A DNA stretch of 64,000 nucleotides from assembly GCF_000224145.3 (NCBI RefSeq), contig NC_020167.2, forward strand, positions 4,412,991 through 4,476,990, in the 5' to 3' direction. The stretch's first letter is position 1, and each line of letters begins with the position of its first letter. The notes below the pieces were generated by a model. That model worked only from the letters and a program-made list of their open reading frames with translations. It was not told the DNA's origin and ran no database searches. Origin of the DNA: Ciona intestinalis (Eukaryota > Chordata > Ascidiacea > Phlebobranchia > Cionidae). Positions 49,001 through 61,500 of this stretch are shown piece by piece. A program made the position numbers and the translations under genes.

Positions 49001-52000
49001 ATTATACAAGTTCACTGTGACCATAAAATCCTTGCGAAAAACGGGAATTTTTGATCCTTATAACATCTTCGTGATTACATCTCTATGACGGAGATCAATC
49101 GGCCGTAAATTGTCAACAGTCAATGACTCAAAATATCAATATAACTCACGCCTTCCCCCGGAATTTCCGATCCAGCAGTCGCACCTTGCGCCTAAGATTC
49201 CAACAAACAAGCATTTCATAAATATAGACCACTTTACTTTTGCTGCTGCTCAGTGAATCGATAATATAACATACAGCGCGCGGGGCTTTGAAAGGCGGAG
49301 AAGGGGCCATCAATCAGCGACGAGCCGAGGCCAAAACAAATACACGACTTCGGGGTTGTATGGAATGACGGTAAACTGGCCATGAAAGATGTTGTAAACA
49401 GTGTTGCGTCCCACGCAGTGTTGCCACAAGGAAACGAAGCCGACTTATGTTTACGGTGGATTGGCTTATTATTGTCTATCGTGAATATCAACACACTATA
49501 TTATAGACGAGAAAGTGGTCCCCGCAAAATGACAAAGAAATACAAGTGAAAGCGGAAAAGTGGAAAGAGGTCGCTTGGTGTCGGTTATGGAACTGAGCAC
49601 CTGGTGCCGGGGTCAGAATGTCAAGTTTATTCATCAACACAGACACATTTGTAATGTTAAATGACAAGCGACCAGTACTGCACCAAACGAGCTTTAACAT
49701 TCGACAAATCAAAACAAATCGAACTCAGTTTTGTCTTCATAATTGCGGCTGAATCTTTATAAGCAGAATATTAAAAATACACGCTCCATAAAATACATTA
49801 TATTTAAATAGAACTACTCTTTTTTGTAACCATTACCGTTCTTGTATTGTGATTAATAAATGTATTTAAACGGATAATACAACATGCCGCTAACACGATT
49901 ACTAAACACTAATTAAAACTGTTACAGTAAGTGGATTCAGATCGGCTGAATTGTTCGGATTTCGGTTAATTGTCGACGTGTATTGTGGCCAATAATCCTG
50001 CCTACTAAGCAGATCATTGAATAAACAGCAATAAACACCAACGGCTGAAAACGATCCCCGATTGGGGCGGTGATTTCGCAGACTATAAAGACCGTGGCGA
50101 TGCTCATGTAAGATTCGTCATAGGTAGTTGAATGTTTCCTGCTGTTTATAGTTTACAGAAAGGACCCCGATTTTATTCTGTGTAAATTAACCAGTCGCGA
50201 TTAAGCAGAACCGAAAATTAGGTTTTGTTTAGCAGTCTCCCGTGACTTAAAATGAAACCTCTTTTTTATAAAGCTGCCGCGCAACACAAACAACAAACAG
50301 GCGTCAATTTAAAATATTTCCTGGATAACAAAAGCTGGTGGGACAGCGTTTCCATGGCTTGATTTCCTGCCAAGTTTCGCTACGTTGATGATATTACGAT
50401 TGCGCAAAATGAACCTTGCGGTGTGTAAGCAATTCGCTTTAATCAGTTGATCAAATAACATCCTTATTACATATGGCTACGGCGGGCACTGTTGAACCTA
50501 TAGGTGCGGATATACATGGTTCTCACGACAAGGAATTGTAAACGTCGCGAATAAACTTGATGTTGTCGCAACATAAATTGACGAGGCCGCGGAAATTCTA
50601 ATTAGAGCCGTGAAGATCGGGATCTTTTCCGCCCGTCGTCGGTCGCAAACAAGTTCGTCGACCGCTATTTAACGTTGGACCGCAAAATTCCACTGATAGA
50701 GGACACGGGCTACGAGGCGGGAAGTTTGCTTTTTACATGTTTCATAGTCAAGTGTGTTTGCTTTCAGTGCGATCGGTATTAACCGCTGCCTAACCGCTTT
50801 ACCGCACTCGTATAGTGTGAGTAATAGCTATAACGGGGGCTCTGTAAAGGGTAATGAAAAGAACTGATTTATCATTGTAAGGGGCAGACGCGGCAATTAA
50901 ACCGCACAAAACGTATATTCTAAGCAGTGGTTGGGTTCGTTTCGATGGAAACAAACAAACTCCAACCAGGGCGCCATGTTATCTAAGCATCGGCCATTTT
51001 TAAATCGAACGACTTCACGCGATTCCGCCACTCAACCGCACCTTTAACGAAGTTCAGCCTGGTGCGTTGTTTTGCCTTCGGTCTGAAGTCCGACTGGGTA
51101 TTTAGTGTTATCTTTATGTTTCTATATTTTGCTGAAGCCGTGATGGCGCGGATGCCTGCGTAGCTCGTTTCGATAGTAGGGCTGGGCAATTACAGCCACA
51201 AAAGTGACAAAACAACCGGAACTAGCAAAAAAAACGTGCGGAAAACAGCAAAACATAAAACTAAGTGAAGTTAAAAATACCTCGCGATCTGTTTTGTAGA
51301 AAAAAAACTTTAAATTCGATATTTTTAGACGGTTTGGTGTACGCAGATGCAAGCAACAATAAAGGCGGCAAACAATAAAGCATAAAGGTAACTCTGTAAG
51401 CTGTAGATGGAAAGCAATACGTTATATTTACTATACAGTATACACATCACAAAACAACTAATAAATCCTAAAAACAAACGCATACACCCAATAATAAAAT
51501 AAACAACTCACGTCTCGGGGATTCGTCGCTGACAGATTCCAAAAAATCTTGTGGCGTCATGTAAAGGTCTTCTCCCATTTGCAAGGATGCAAAGTTACGA
51601 AAACGATTTTCTCTCGTTTGCATCGCATTTTCCTTCCCTGGTTTATCCGCTACCTGCCTCGCCTGCAGTGAAGTAATAGGTTTGTATTCTTATGACTTTT
51701 TAATATAAAAAATGCTCATGATATGTGTTAGATTTTACAGTAAATGCATCGTTGTTTTCTGTAGGGTGATTTACCAATTATAATTTCTCCAACTGTAAAT
51801 GGTTATGCATTACAGATTACTACACGTGACTTTCAGACTGTCATTTTTGTTACATTTTCTTGTTTTTTTTTATTTAAAATCAATGACCCAGCAAGCCCTA
51901 AAAGAACCGAAATACTATGTATCACTGGGTTCACAGTCCACATTATATTCGTTTCTTGCTTAAAAGTCAACATTACAACGCGGAAATTTTTGGAAAATTT

Positions 52001-55000
52001 CGTCACTGGGGATTACCCCGGTTCAGAAAAGTACAGCCACAATTGGAAACTGCTTAAATCGCAATAGATTCAAGTGTCGGGCTACTTGACCAATGACAGG
52101 TTCAAGCGTACCAACATCGTCTTGTACGTCATTAGAAGGTGTTGAAGTAGCAATTAGCGGTAAGAACGAGCAGCACATTGAACAGGAGGCGGCTGCGTTT
52201 CAGTGGTCTGGTAAAATCACACGCCAACGTAGTTTAAAGGTTGCTATTTCGCGAATTGGTGGTTCATTATGCCAATTACATGCGGTCACTCACTACAGGT
52301 GCTGTATAGTAACACGGGAGGTATAACGTACATCACTACATCTTATACCTCAATTTGTGTTGGTTACGAAATCGATCAAAAACCTCGACCAGGTGAAGCC
52401 ACATCAATAAGCTAAAACGCAATACTTCCATTTTCGTTACACGCCGAACAATTATAACGGAAATAGATCTTATGTATCGAGCACTTACACTGAGTAATAA
52501 TAGCAAAACTTTAATGATTCTAAGTGCATTACATGCATGATGCAACAACCAGTTCGCTTTGTTTAACTGCGCATCACATTAAACACACATACCAAAGACA
52601 GAATAAACAAATAAATAATTTTTCTCAGTCGCAAGTATCAGAAATAATGACATGTTGTTTGTTTTACGACGTAATCAAATGTAACCCGCTCGATGACGCA
52701 ACAATGGCGGTATACGTCACCTATAGACACGTGACGTGGGACGGAGAAGTCGACGTCCCGAGATTTGGGTGGAGCGAAGTTAAACAACACTGTCATCTAT
52801 CAGCGGATTGTAGAACAGAACTGAAAGTGTTCGGCCATCCGTCTAGATTTGTATTAGCGGTGACAAACGATCGACTAAACGGGCCGAAGTGAAAGGGACG
52901 TCGGGTGATAAACAAACGGCAAGGCGCGCGCGGCAAAGACTCTGCGTGCTTCGGCGACTGCATGTGCTGTTTACATCTCGAATTCGGCCCTGAGAGGCAG
53001 GACCATTGTGAAACAAAATACTCGTTCCCACGTTAGCAGTTTAGCGACCTATTAACACCCACACAGGTTGCAAGCCATGCAACCAACGCATTTCAATTGT
53101 AACCTCGTGTTTTCCCACAAACCAGCATTCGTTTTCAAAGTTAATAATGCGATGTTATGATTTTTAAATGATGCTAATGCCTGGTGTTTGTACAAACCGT
53201 AAGACTTGTTGTAATAACCCAATTCTTTTCGATTAATTACGTAAAGTTGCCATGCCAAAACAAGGCGGTTGTTACAAAAAGAAACTTGCAATCCAGGGCA
53301 ATGACTGGCGGCTAACTAGACTAACTTTCCGCCACACTTTATTAAATTGAACTGCAACAAATGAGCGTGAAATTGACCATAGCGGCAATGGCTGGCAGGG
53401 GATAATCGGTAACTGGATCGGGAGATTAAAACGGGCACCACAGAAGCTTAGCAGTCGACCGATGATTCTAGTAGCACGGCGTAGATTGGGGAGACTTTTT
53501 GTTTTTGTTTCGGTCCATTGGACACCGAGGACTGATTAATAGGGGTCATTGAAAGGTCACGGAGAACGAGCTTATTGCGTTGCTGGGGTTGTAATGTTTA
53601 CGCCGGTTAGAAGTTGCGTTGCATGGACCAATTCACACTGTTGTTTGGTTTACCACAGGTATGCCGGGTTTAATGGTTTGTAAAATTGTAAGTGTATATC
53701 TGCGCGTGAACTTCTAATTAAATCAAAGCGGAATTCTGAAATACGACACGTGTGGTGTTCTAAGTTAAAGCTACAATATAAGGCACATACAGTATGTGAT
53801 GGAGCTCTGCATAGGCTTGGTTGATGTTTTCGGAAATTGATACCTAGAATTGGTCCAAACCGCATAATGCACATCAGCCTATGCTAAGATAAACAGGTTG
53901 AGCATAAGAGACAAAAATATGCGAGCGATGATGATTTCCAGTGATCTAGGGACCGCAAATAGGGGTATCGTGCCATCGCCGTAAACAAGAGTGTTTCGTT
54001 TATGGGCAGGTAATTAACCGAACTGTTAGTTGAGGAATTGATGGAATGCAGCATTGGCGTGTGTTGCAATAAGTTGTTGACGATAATGAAGGTTATGGAT
54101 GCTTTCCATTCGTCTTCTTCGAAGTTACGCAACTTTATAGAAATGTAAACGTAACTACCGATGTGATTTCGGTCATGGTAACGGTTCTAACTTCTAACAA
54201 CCGTTGTTGAAAGGATGGTTGCCCGAATAGACATAATAGGAAAATACAGTCGTTCCAAGCTTTGATATATCAATTTGTTAAAGGATGAATAAGTTAAAAA
54301 GATTAATACGTTAAAAAGAGTGTTGAAATGTGAATAAAAAATATATAGCAAGATTTATAATTGGAACAGCTTGATATCACTAACCATGATCCATAAATGT
54401 ATTTAACCTTGAAATATTTATATATAGGCTTTCACATTTTACGCAGCACATTGTACGGCCACATTACACCACTGCCTTCGCCAATTTATATTCCTATTTA
54501 AAACTTGCATTCTCGTCTCGTCGTCTTGATGATCTTATTTCCTAATCGCGCACTTTCTCATGTGGTGAGCTATAGTGAGAAAATAAAGGCGGAATAGGCT
54601 TGATGGACATCGAAGTGGGATTGAAGTGGCGGCTTAATTGTTGTTGGAAATAGAGATAAAAGTAACGGAGTCGTGCTTATTTGACTCGTCATGGCGCACG
54701 ACGTGCCCACTTTGATTATTATCTTTTGATTGCTAACAGGTTAGTGAATCATCAATCAGATGATGAAAGCATGAGAGGTGAGAGACGTATTATTCCAATC
54801 GACCGTTGGTTAAACAGGTATGGTGGGACTGGAGGTGCGGGGCTCTCGAGTTTAATCATCGGTGTGATAATGACATCGCGACACGATGCGCTTTTCACCG
54901 CATTACGACTGCCCAGTGGTTATACTAGCTCCACACTCAGCACCACCGCAGACTGGGTAAGCGACAGACCCTAGGAGGCCAGCGGACGTCACTGACAGTT

Positions 55001-58000
55001 CAACCAGTAATCTGTCTACAATGCTCTACAATCGCCTGGATCACTTGACACTTTTTAATCGATGTACTCATCACCGTTTGACCGACAGCAAGCACTCTCT
55101 GGTTCCAAGAGTTTATAAATACGAGCAGTTTAAACAAATCACTTTGGCCCGAAAGGTCAGGAACTCGAAATATCTTGATTGGAATCGATAATTACAAGCG
55201 ATTATATTACGATCAAGTTCTTTACAACGACGGAAGGGAAAAGCGGGAACACTTCGTAAAGGATTCGACGGAAAACGGATTATTTGCCGATGTCAATTAC
55301 CGAAATAAGCCGAGGATCATTTTGGAAGTCACCACCGCAGCGAACATTGACAATTAGCCTTCAATAATAATGACAGGGTAAAAATAAAAGCGCGGGCGGT
55401 GTTTGGCTAATTCGAAAATTACGAATTTAAATTTAAACCGGCGCTGGGTACGATTAAAAGTCAGCGTATGTTAATTGCTCAAATGCGTAAACCACTATGA
55501 TGTGGGGGTATTGTTTATAAGACAATGCTATTTTGGACTCGCCAAATGACCTCGGATCCTTGATTAAAGGGTTCGCATCATCGTATCAACGAGATTCGAT
55601 CGGATATCGACCTAATCTGTAACCCACGGATAAAATCTTAAAACTATACATAGTTTTTTTTTGAAGTTTAAAATACTCTGCCATGGTCACCTACATGTTA
55701 GCTACCGGCTTAATTTTATCAGCATCTTCTTATTCTGTTTTCTGACATGTTAATGTTTTTGGGCAAATACCCTTTTTTTATTTACACATCAAAGTTTAAA
55801 AAATGCTGAATTGTCAAAAATAGCAAAAAAAGGGTTTAGTTATTTCTAGAGATGATGTTTTAATGCAAAATAAGTACATTGTACTGTTATGAATTAGACA
55901 TATTTAAATAGAAACAGTGATTCAAATTGCTACGAGTACGAATCATACATGTCATTAAATGTTTATGCACTACAAAACAAAACTTACTAAATTGTTAACT
56001 TTAAACTTTCAAATATTTTAAATAAAAAAAAATTTAATATATAAATATATTATAATATCTCTTCATATTTTACTCCATTTATAAGAAAAACATAGGTGAT
56101 AATACTAGATTTTTACAAATACAATTGCTTGTTCAGGTTATTCTTTGAAAATAGCCCTTCTAAAAATAATTAGCCCATAAAAAAGGAAAAACAAAAATAA
56201 AACAGTTGAATAAATAGATGCGAGACATAGTGCATAGACCTAATGCTAAAAGCATAGACACCTAAGTAACCTAACTATTTAAAATGCAGGGAAGGCAGAG
56301 TTGTTGCACATTCATATGAAACGTATTTGGTTTTAATGATTAGTAATTAATACAGTGAAGACTATAGACAATTACAGAGTAGGCCTGCCTACCTTGCACC
56401 CCAGGTTTGGCGCCGACGGGTAGGAGTACACCTATCTAACAAATAGCACAACTGTCAATACTGTGCACAAAATAAAACCAAATGCAATACCAATAGTCAA
56501 CTTGAAAGTCTCAGATAATCAGAACATAACAATATGAATTTTTGTCCCAAGAGACATATCAGTTATAAGTTACAGACATTTGTAACCCGGTACCTTCACC
56601 TTAAATCACTAAAAGACCTCACTTTGCCTATACTTTCCAAAGACAACAAAAGTAAACAGTAAGCATCACAAAGAAAAATAGTCCTAATTTGTTGAGAATA
56701 TGATTTATTTTTACGGTGTTTTAAATGTTGTTCCAAAAGAACAAGATAGAGGCTATTATGTGAAAAGTTTAATATGGAATTTAGTTTAAGGTTATGCCAT
56801 TATTTTATTAAAATCAAGTAATGGTGTGTAGGTAGCTGTAGTACGTTATCCTTTTCTTAATAACACCATCTAGTGTAACTGTACAGGGTGATGCACAATG
56901 TACCGGTACATATTCAGCATCATGTACATTGTATATGATCCACATTTTCATTTAAATGAAACTTATTTATGGAATGCGAATATAGCGTTATATATTTGAC
57001 ATAATAGGTTACACATTACGGCAACACTACAAGTAAAGCCGTCAGGTTTTAATTTTTAATGAGAGGGGTGTGGAATTTATTGTTTCCCATTCCTTATCCT
57101 AACTTTAACACATACTTAAACTTACATGTGCCTTATTTTCTTAATACAGGAACTTTAGCAGTCTTTTTTCAAAAGCAGAAGAATATTGAAAAATTTGTAA
57201 AATGTAGCTCAAAATCTTCTTTAAACTGGGGTGTTCAGCACCCCATGGAATTACATAGGGTGCGTTACTGAGTTAGCATTTGGTTCACCCCGTAGTTGTC
57301 TGCTTACCACTAAACTTCATAAAACAATTCGTTTGGCTCGAAAAAAGCTTAGTAATTAAGCTGCCAATTTTAAACTTGCAAACTTTTTAATAACTCCTGT
57401 TATATTGCAACACACTTTGATTTTTGAGATACAGTAACAGTTTTACTAGCCAGTAAAGGCTAGGAAGGCTCGGTGCAGTTACCATTGTGGGGGTGAATGT
57501 GTCTTTGGCAAGACCCTTTAACGGCAGTTGCTTTAACCTAATGGTCGCTAAAGGATTGTCTTAACTGTCAATCATACAAAAAAAACACAAATACCCATAA
57601 AGTTAGAACACGTAAGCTAACACGAGCCATATGAAACCTAACATCCATGTTACAACGGCTGTAATTTTCCCACCAGCAATATACAGTAAGTTAAATTCAA
57701 CATCAGCCACATGTATCAACAAAAAATCTTTTGTCAAGTGTCTCACAACCTCGATTTTGTTGAATAGGAATTTTATAATGCACAGTAGCCAAGTTTGCAA
57801 CAAATATTTTATACATGCCCTTCAAAGTCCAGATGTGCGACATGATGCATACACCAAATAAATAGTATTAGTTTAATACTATTGTTATAAACACACACAG
57901 CAATGCAATTCCTAGGGAAATAGTGTTCGCGCAAAAATTATTTTTCTTTAGAAAATGCATGTAAACCTTATAAATTTAGTAGTTGGAGGAAATACATTTG

Positions 58001-58380
58001 CATGCATCGACTAAAATCTCATGGTGCATAACATAGCCCTACATAAAAATCCTACTTGCACCTGTGACACTACCCACTACCAAATTACCAATCGGACAAA
58101 TATTAAAACTTTTGTTGAAAATTAGATTTTAAAATCTTATTCTGTAATTTGTAAAAATTCTTACCGCCAGTGGCTTTGAAAGTGTGCTTGTAGTTTCAAC
58201 GGAGGCTGCTCTTGCTGTCCTTGTATTCAACCAATTATTGGTTGGCTCTGTTTCTGAACGAAAAGTCTTCCAAACAATGGCCGACCCTCCAGCTGTACAG
58301 ATTGCAGCTGTAGCGTATTTTATGTTTGTTTGACTTGTAACTGATGCAAATATTCTTCTCCAATGGCGAGAACTTGCCAT
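34025..58380 (-). CDS. MICU3: MICU3, mitochondrial calcium uptake EF-hand protein
   Basis: Twelve minus-strand exons: 58165-58380, 51512-51662, 40120-40278, 39553-39635, 39153-39203, 38200-38313, 37719-37819, 37419-37458, 36910-37041, 36574-36682, 35977-36134, 34025-34084. They join in frame to 457 aa. Exon 1 has a basic, Arg-rich start and a short hydrophobic helix (Y-A-T-A-A-I-C-T-A-G-G), fitting mitochondrial targeting. Then follow the N-domain (L-Y-M-T-P-Q-D-F-L), EF-hand 1 (loop D-M-D-G-N-Q-R-V-D-R-K-E), a basic linker, T-T-L-L-V-H-L-F-G, and EF-hand 2 (D-K-D-G-D-N-R-L-S-H-V-E). The C-terminus keeps a cysteine (F-V-D-C-V-K) like the one vertebrate MICU3 uses to pair with MICU1. MICU proteins gate the calcium uniporter from the intermembrane space. 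The match is closer to MICU3 than to MICU2 (E-V-L-E-I-E-F-L, F-R-S-F-F-Q-F-L-N-N-L-E-D-F). Exon 6 is the least certain: its acceptor has no clear pyrimidine tract. Confidence 0.9.
34100..35270. other. MICU3 last intron
   Basis: Part of the 1.9-kb intron 34085-35976. I see no gene or repeat I can name in this part. Confidence 0.5.
35275..35455. repeat. MITE family 1, strongly diverged copy
   Basis: TTAGGGCAAGATGGTCC at one end and ATAGCCATCTTATCACAC at the other, with TAGTAGTAAACAAATAATATTC inside in part. In the last MICU3 intron. Confidence 0.45.
35655..35856. repeat. MITE family 1 copy, last MICU3 intron
   Basis: Full-length and well preserved, with the GGTGGG unit repeated at its left end. 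Confidence 0.85.
37042..37418 (-). other. MICU3: U12-type AT-AC intron of MICU3
   Basis: On the minus strand the donor is GAA|ATATCCTTT, the exact U12 AT-AC consensus. The acceptor is TTTTTCAC|TTCCTCGAG. A branch site TTCCTTAGC (37051-37059) matches TTCCTTRAC except for one base, with the A 11 nt from the intron end. Joining there gives E-V-L-E-I-E-F-L-E-Y-S-R-G-M, continuous with vertebrate MICU3. No GT-AG choice reproduces this. Confidence 0.85.
37172..37355. repeat. MITE family 1 copy inside the U12 intron
   Basis: It occupies about half of the 377-bp intron. Left end CTAGATGGGACACCTTCATC, right end CCTATCTTCCGCCACCCTAC. This is the rightmost copy I find in the window. Confidence 0.8.
39794..39844. 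repeat. Foldback hairpin in MICU3 intron 3
   Basis: GTCGCCCGACTAAA and TTTAGTCGGGCGAC are inverted arms, with an imperfect extension towards the centre. Further GACTTTAGTCGG motifs follow at about 39882. Confidence 0.7.
40624..40690 (+). mobile_element. tRNA-like SINE head
   Basis: GTGGCGGAAGTTTTAGTC resembles an A-box region. GTGGGTTCAAACCCCGC forms a perfect T stem-loop with a B-box. The anticodon loop does not fold with 7 nt, so it is read as a SINE head and not a working tRNA gene. Confidence 0.45.
43811..43945. mobile_element. MITE family 3, second copy
   Basis: Same inverted ends as 16734-16878, interior in the opposite orientation and about 10 bp shorter. In MICU3 intron 2. Confidence 0.8.
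44445..45135. repeat. Left flank duplicated across assembly gap 2
   Basis: Repeated with few differences at 45261-45952 (offset 816 bp). Confidence 0.85.
45136..45260. other. Assembly gap (125 N)
   Basis: A run of 125 N between two near-identical copies of about 690 bp. Confidence 0.99.
45261..45952. repeat. Right flank duplicated across assembly gap 2
   Basis: Matches 44445-45135 and continues rightward past the point where the left copy meets the gap. Substitutions are few (for example near 44935 against 45745). Confidence 0.85.
47153..47554 (+). other. Open reading frame without ATG, 133 codons
   Basis: Open from just after a TAA to the stop at 47552-47554. There is no in-frame ATG, so at most it could be an internal or last exon. 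The product would be basic with scattered cysteines (for example D-P-D-C-E-I-T-H-V-C). I recognise no family. It lies antisense within MICU3 intron 2 and may be chance. Confidence 0.2.
51663..58164. other. MICU3 intron 1 (6.5 kb)
   Basis: Contains one SINE copy near 57.5 kb. The part 55.6-58.1 kb is AT-rich and the part before it is not. No gene recognised. Confidence 0.6.
57437..57700 (+). mobile_element. SINE, partial copy
   Basis: Matches the body and tail of the 8155-8465 family: TCTTTGGCAAGACCCTTTAA, CTAATGGTCGCTAAAGGATTG, then GTTACAACGGCTGTAATTTT. The tRNA-like head is degraded. Confidence 0.6.
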
Positions 58381-58482
58381 TTCAATCCAATGCAAGATAT
58401 TTACATAAACAAACGTAGTACTTGTTTGTACACAAACTATGCTTCGTTCTTTCAGTTAAATCCACTACAACGCGTGACTAAC

Positions 58483-58524
58483 CACGTGACCATTTTCTTC
58501 TCTGTCTATGTCTGCTGTCACGTG
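58483..58524. promoter_or_regulatory. Pair of CACGTG E-boxes upstream of MICU3
   Basis: CACGTGAC at 58483 and GTCACGTGA at 58517 lie about 100-145 bp upstream of the MICU3 start codon, with centres 36 bp apart. GTCACGTGAC-like sites bind USF/MiT-type bHLH-zip factors (family knowledge); the role here is inferred. Confidence 0.45.
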
Positions 58525-58549
58525 ATGTCTTTCCCCTTAATACAATGAC

Positions 58550-61500
58550 TTTTTAATAGACTTTGGAGGTACTGGCACAAGACACACATTGGAGCAAACT
58601 GAATAAACCACATTTAGCAACCAAACTAAACGCATACGGTGTCCTTATGCATAAAATAGTTATCGATTTCTTTCAAACCAACTGAAAGATTACGTCTAAG
58701 TTATAATTACATTTTCCCAGATGTAAAACCGCGGTCATAATTCATAAAGAATTTCCTAAGCTGAAATTCAATGGATTATATTTATAATGAGGAAACACGC
58801 ATTGGCAATGAATAACTTTTTACAATAACATAGTAAATCGTGCCGAATTCAAGACGCCGATCTGGGCAAGTACAATACAATATCAATCGCCACCCTTCCG
58901 TTTTTGACGTTTTCTCCATATCTTCAACGCTCTTAAATTTCTTTAATCGCGTTTGCAAAAAGCATCCCGTGATAGGTCGAACTGAATTCATGGCCCTAAC
59001 CAAAAATATGTGGTTTTTTAACTTAGTAATTGTACCAACCTTTAGCGCAAATGGCTAATTTAAAATATTTTAGCTTCGGCAAAAAGATTATCTGACAAGA
59101 TGAACTGTATTATTTACGGATGCGTAACGTAGATTGAACGTTCCAGACAATCCTTCACGCCGTGCGCATGTATTCGTGTAGTTACATATGGGGGATGACA
59201 ACCAGAAATCGATTAAATTGGCGTTGTGTTACTGACGAGTCATGAGGGAAAATCACAGAACATGGTACAGTCTCTGTTCGCATGGCCGGTCGCATCAATC
59301 AGGGTATCCCTTAATTTTGAACTAAGATATGCAACAGAGTCCTTGGCCGGTGCAATGGCACAGCTGGGTATATTTATAATAGGATAGAGACTTGTCGCAC
59401 CCTCAATCCCTAAACGCCTTGATTTTAAGTTGTGAAGACACAAAGGCACGAAATCTGCGTTTCGAATCATGATCTGCATCGTTCTGTATCGAAGCGAAAC
59501 TAATGTCGGTCATCCCATTATTTCGATCGAAGCGCAAGCGACGCGTGGTGGGCATATAGGTTCCATTATACGCGCTAGATCGTAATTAACGACCGTTAAT
59601 GCCCACTTTTCCATGAAAGTTGTTATGTCTTGTAGGATGTCAGAAAACCGCACTTACAGGTGCCTGCTGGTAACAACTCTTTTGACTTCATATATGACGT
59701 ACCCGGGAGTCAAAAAGGCCAATTACCAAACGGATGGGTTTCCTTAACTTACTTTCCGCAAGTTTGGCAATTTCAACAAAATCGATTCGGAGAATAACTG
59801 TAAATTAGTGGAGTACGCGGCTCGCATCACCCGGTAGGATATGGACAGTAAATTTTGTATTTTAACGACCGACAGCTCCCAGCAGAACCAAGTGAAAAGG
59901 AGGGCGATACAAAAACTGCACCGGTTCTTCATAAAATTCTGTTTGTCTTGTAGTTACATGCACCTTGCGCGTATCGGTGTTTCAGCGAAACTTATTTACC
60001 AGCTCTTTATGTCGGAGAGAACACAAGGCGGACTGATATCGACTGTTTGTTCTGATGCAAAATCAGAACTGACCCGTAACAGGCTTGAACACAAACAAAC
60101 CTACCGCACATTCTAAACGACCTCGCGCAAGGCATCTTCGTCAAACAGCGATGGCCCGTGCGTCGAAAGTGCAAATAGAACATTTGTTTAGGTGCTTTTC
60201 GGATTGAGACGCGCGCGTGCTGCGCTGTCTCGCAGACTATTCGCGATGCCGATAATATTAACGGCTTAGCGGGGAAAAGTAAATTCGTTTCCCGCTGCGA
60301 GCCTCGAATTCACTCGTACCACCTTCGACAGATTTTATGTTTACGATTCTAGAAAGTAAACTATATGACGCGGCTGAAGATTCCAAAGCAACAACATCAA
60401 TGTAAATATTCAAAATATGACATCACAGTTGACGTAATCAGAATGTATCGGGCATGAAGTCAGATTTGTGATGTCGTTTTTAATTTCGGATAATTTTAAA
60501 TTGACCGAAACACCCCGAATCTACCCCTTTCATCATGAAAGGGATTCCCGCGGTGGGGTAGGGACATGGTTGGTGAGAAACTGCCAGACTTGGGTGAGAT
60601 CTGGGCGTCGTATACAAATCTTGTGGGGTCAAAAAACTAAGCTGCCCTTCTCAATCCGAATTACGCATCGGAATCATTCGTCGGGTGTGAGGATCCCTAT
60701 ACTGATGCCGCGACCACAGACGACTCCGTAGTACATCAATTATTTCTTACGGGCCAAGATCCAAATAAGGTTAAAAGTTCCCAGTATAATTAGAAATTAC
60801 ACGACGGCTTGTGGGGCTGGCTTGATCTACTGATGTAGTGATGATCATCATGCGTCAGCGTTTGGAATATGTTGATTCCTACAAACCGCGCACATCCCTG
60901 AATCAGATTCGATATATTGCCTCCACCCGCAACTACGGTTTCCTAACGTGGACACGCACATACGTAACAAGGTCGGCGGTTAGTCACTAAAGACAGGTCG
61001 GCTCACTGCTTCCGACCGACTGGTTTAAATAGGGCTCAACTTGGCCGACATTTTCATAACTGTCGTTGAGGCATACGAGTAGGATAAGGAGCTTTAACGA
61101 ATTACAACGACAGTTCCGGAATATCGCGCTCGTGGCTCTTCTCGGCGCGGTGCGTGTGAATCTAATGAGATCGCGTTGTGTTGGAAAAGTGCTGGTTTCA
61201 ATGGTGAAGTTAAAAGTTCTTAATGATAGAAGCGCGACAAAAGTCGTCATTAAGTTTCAAAGCAAATACGTAACAGTGTGAAAAATGTAAAACTAGATTT
61301 AAAGACGCGGTGTAGCCACCGCATATAACGTCATAATGGAACTACGTCAAAGCCATAATTCGCACGCGAAAGGTGGCGGTCGGACCAGCTGGCCCTAAAT
61401 GCAAGAGCCGAATTATGGGGCAATAACGAAATCTAGCTATTGTTGAATTCGATTAAGACATAGTTGCGTTAAAAGTAAATGCTCCGTCACAGCTATAAGA

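Larger units (their letters stand above)
40279..51511. other. MICU3 intron 2 (11.2 kb)
   Basis: Less AT-rich than the CUB region and without MITE family 1. It holds a SINE-like head, a family-3 MITE, the duplicated gap flanks and some long open frames. No gene was recognised on either strand. Confidence 0.6.

Noticed and set aside
52524-52892. 122-codon open frame on the + strand
   Set aside because: No recognised motif and no support from neighbours; it lies in MICU3 intron 1.
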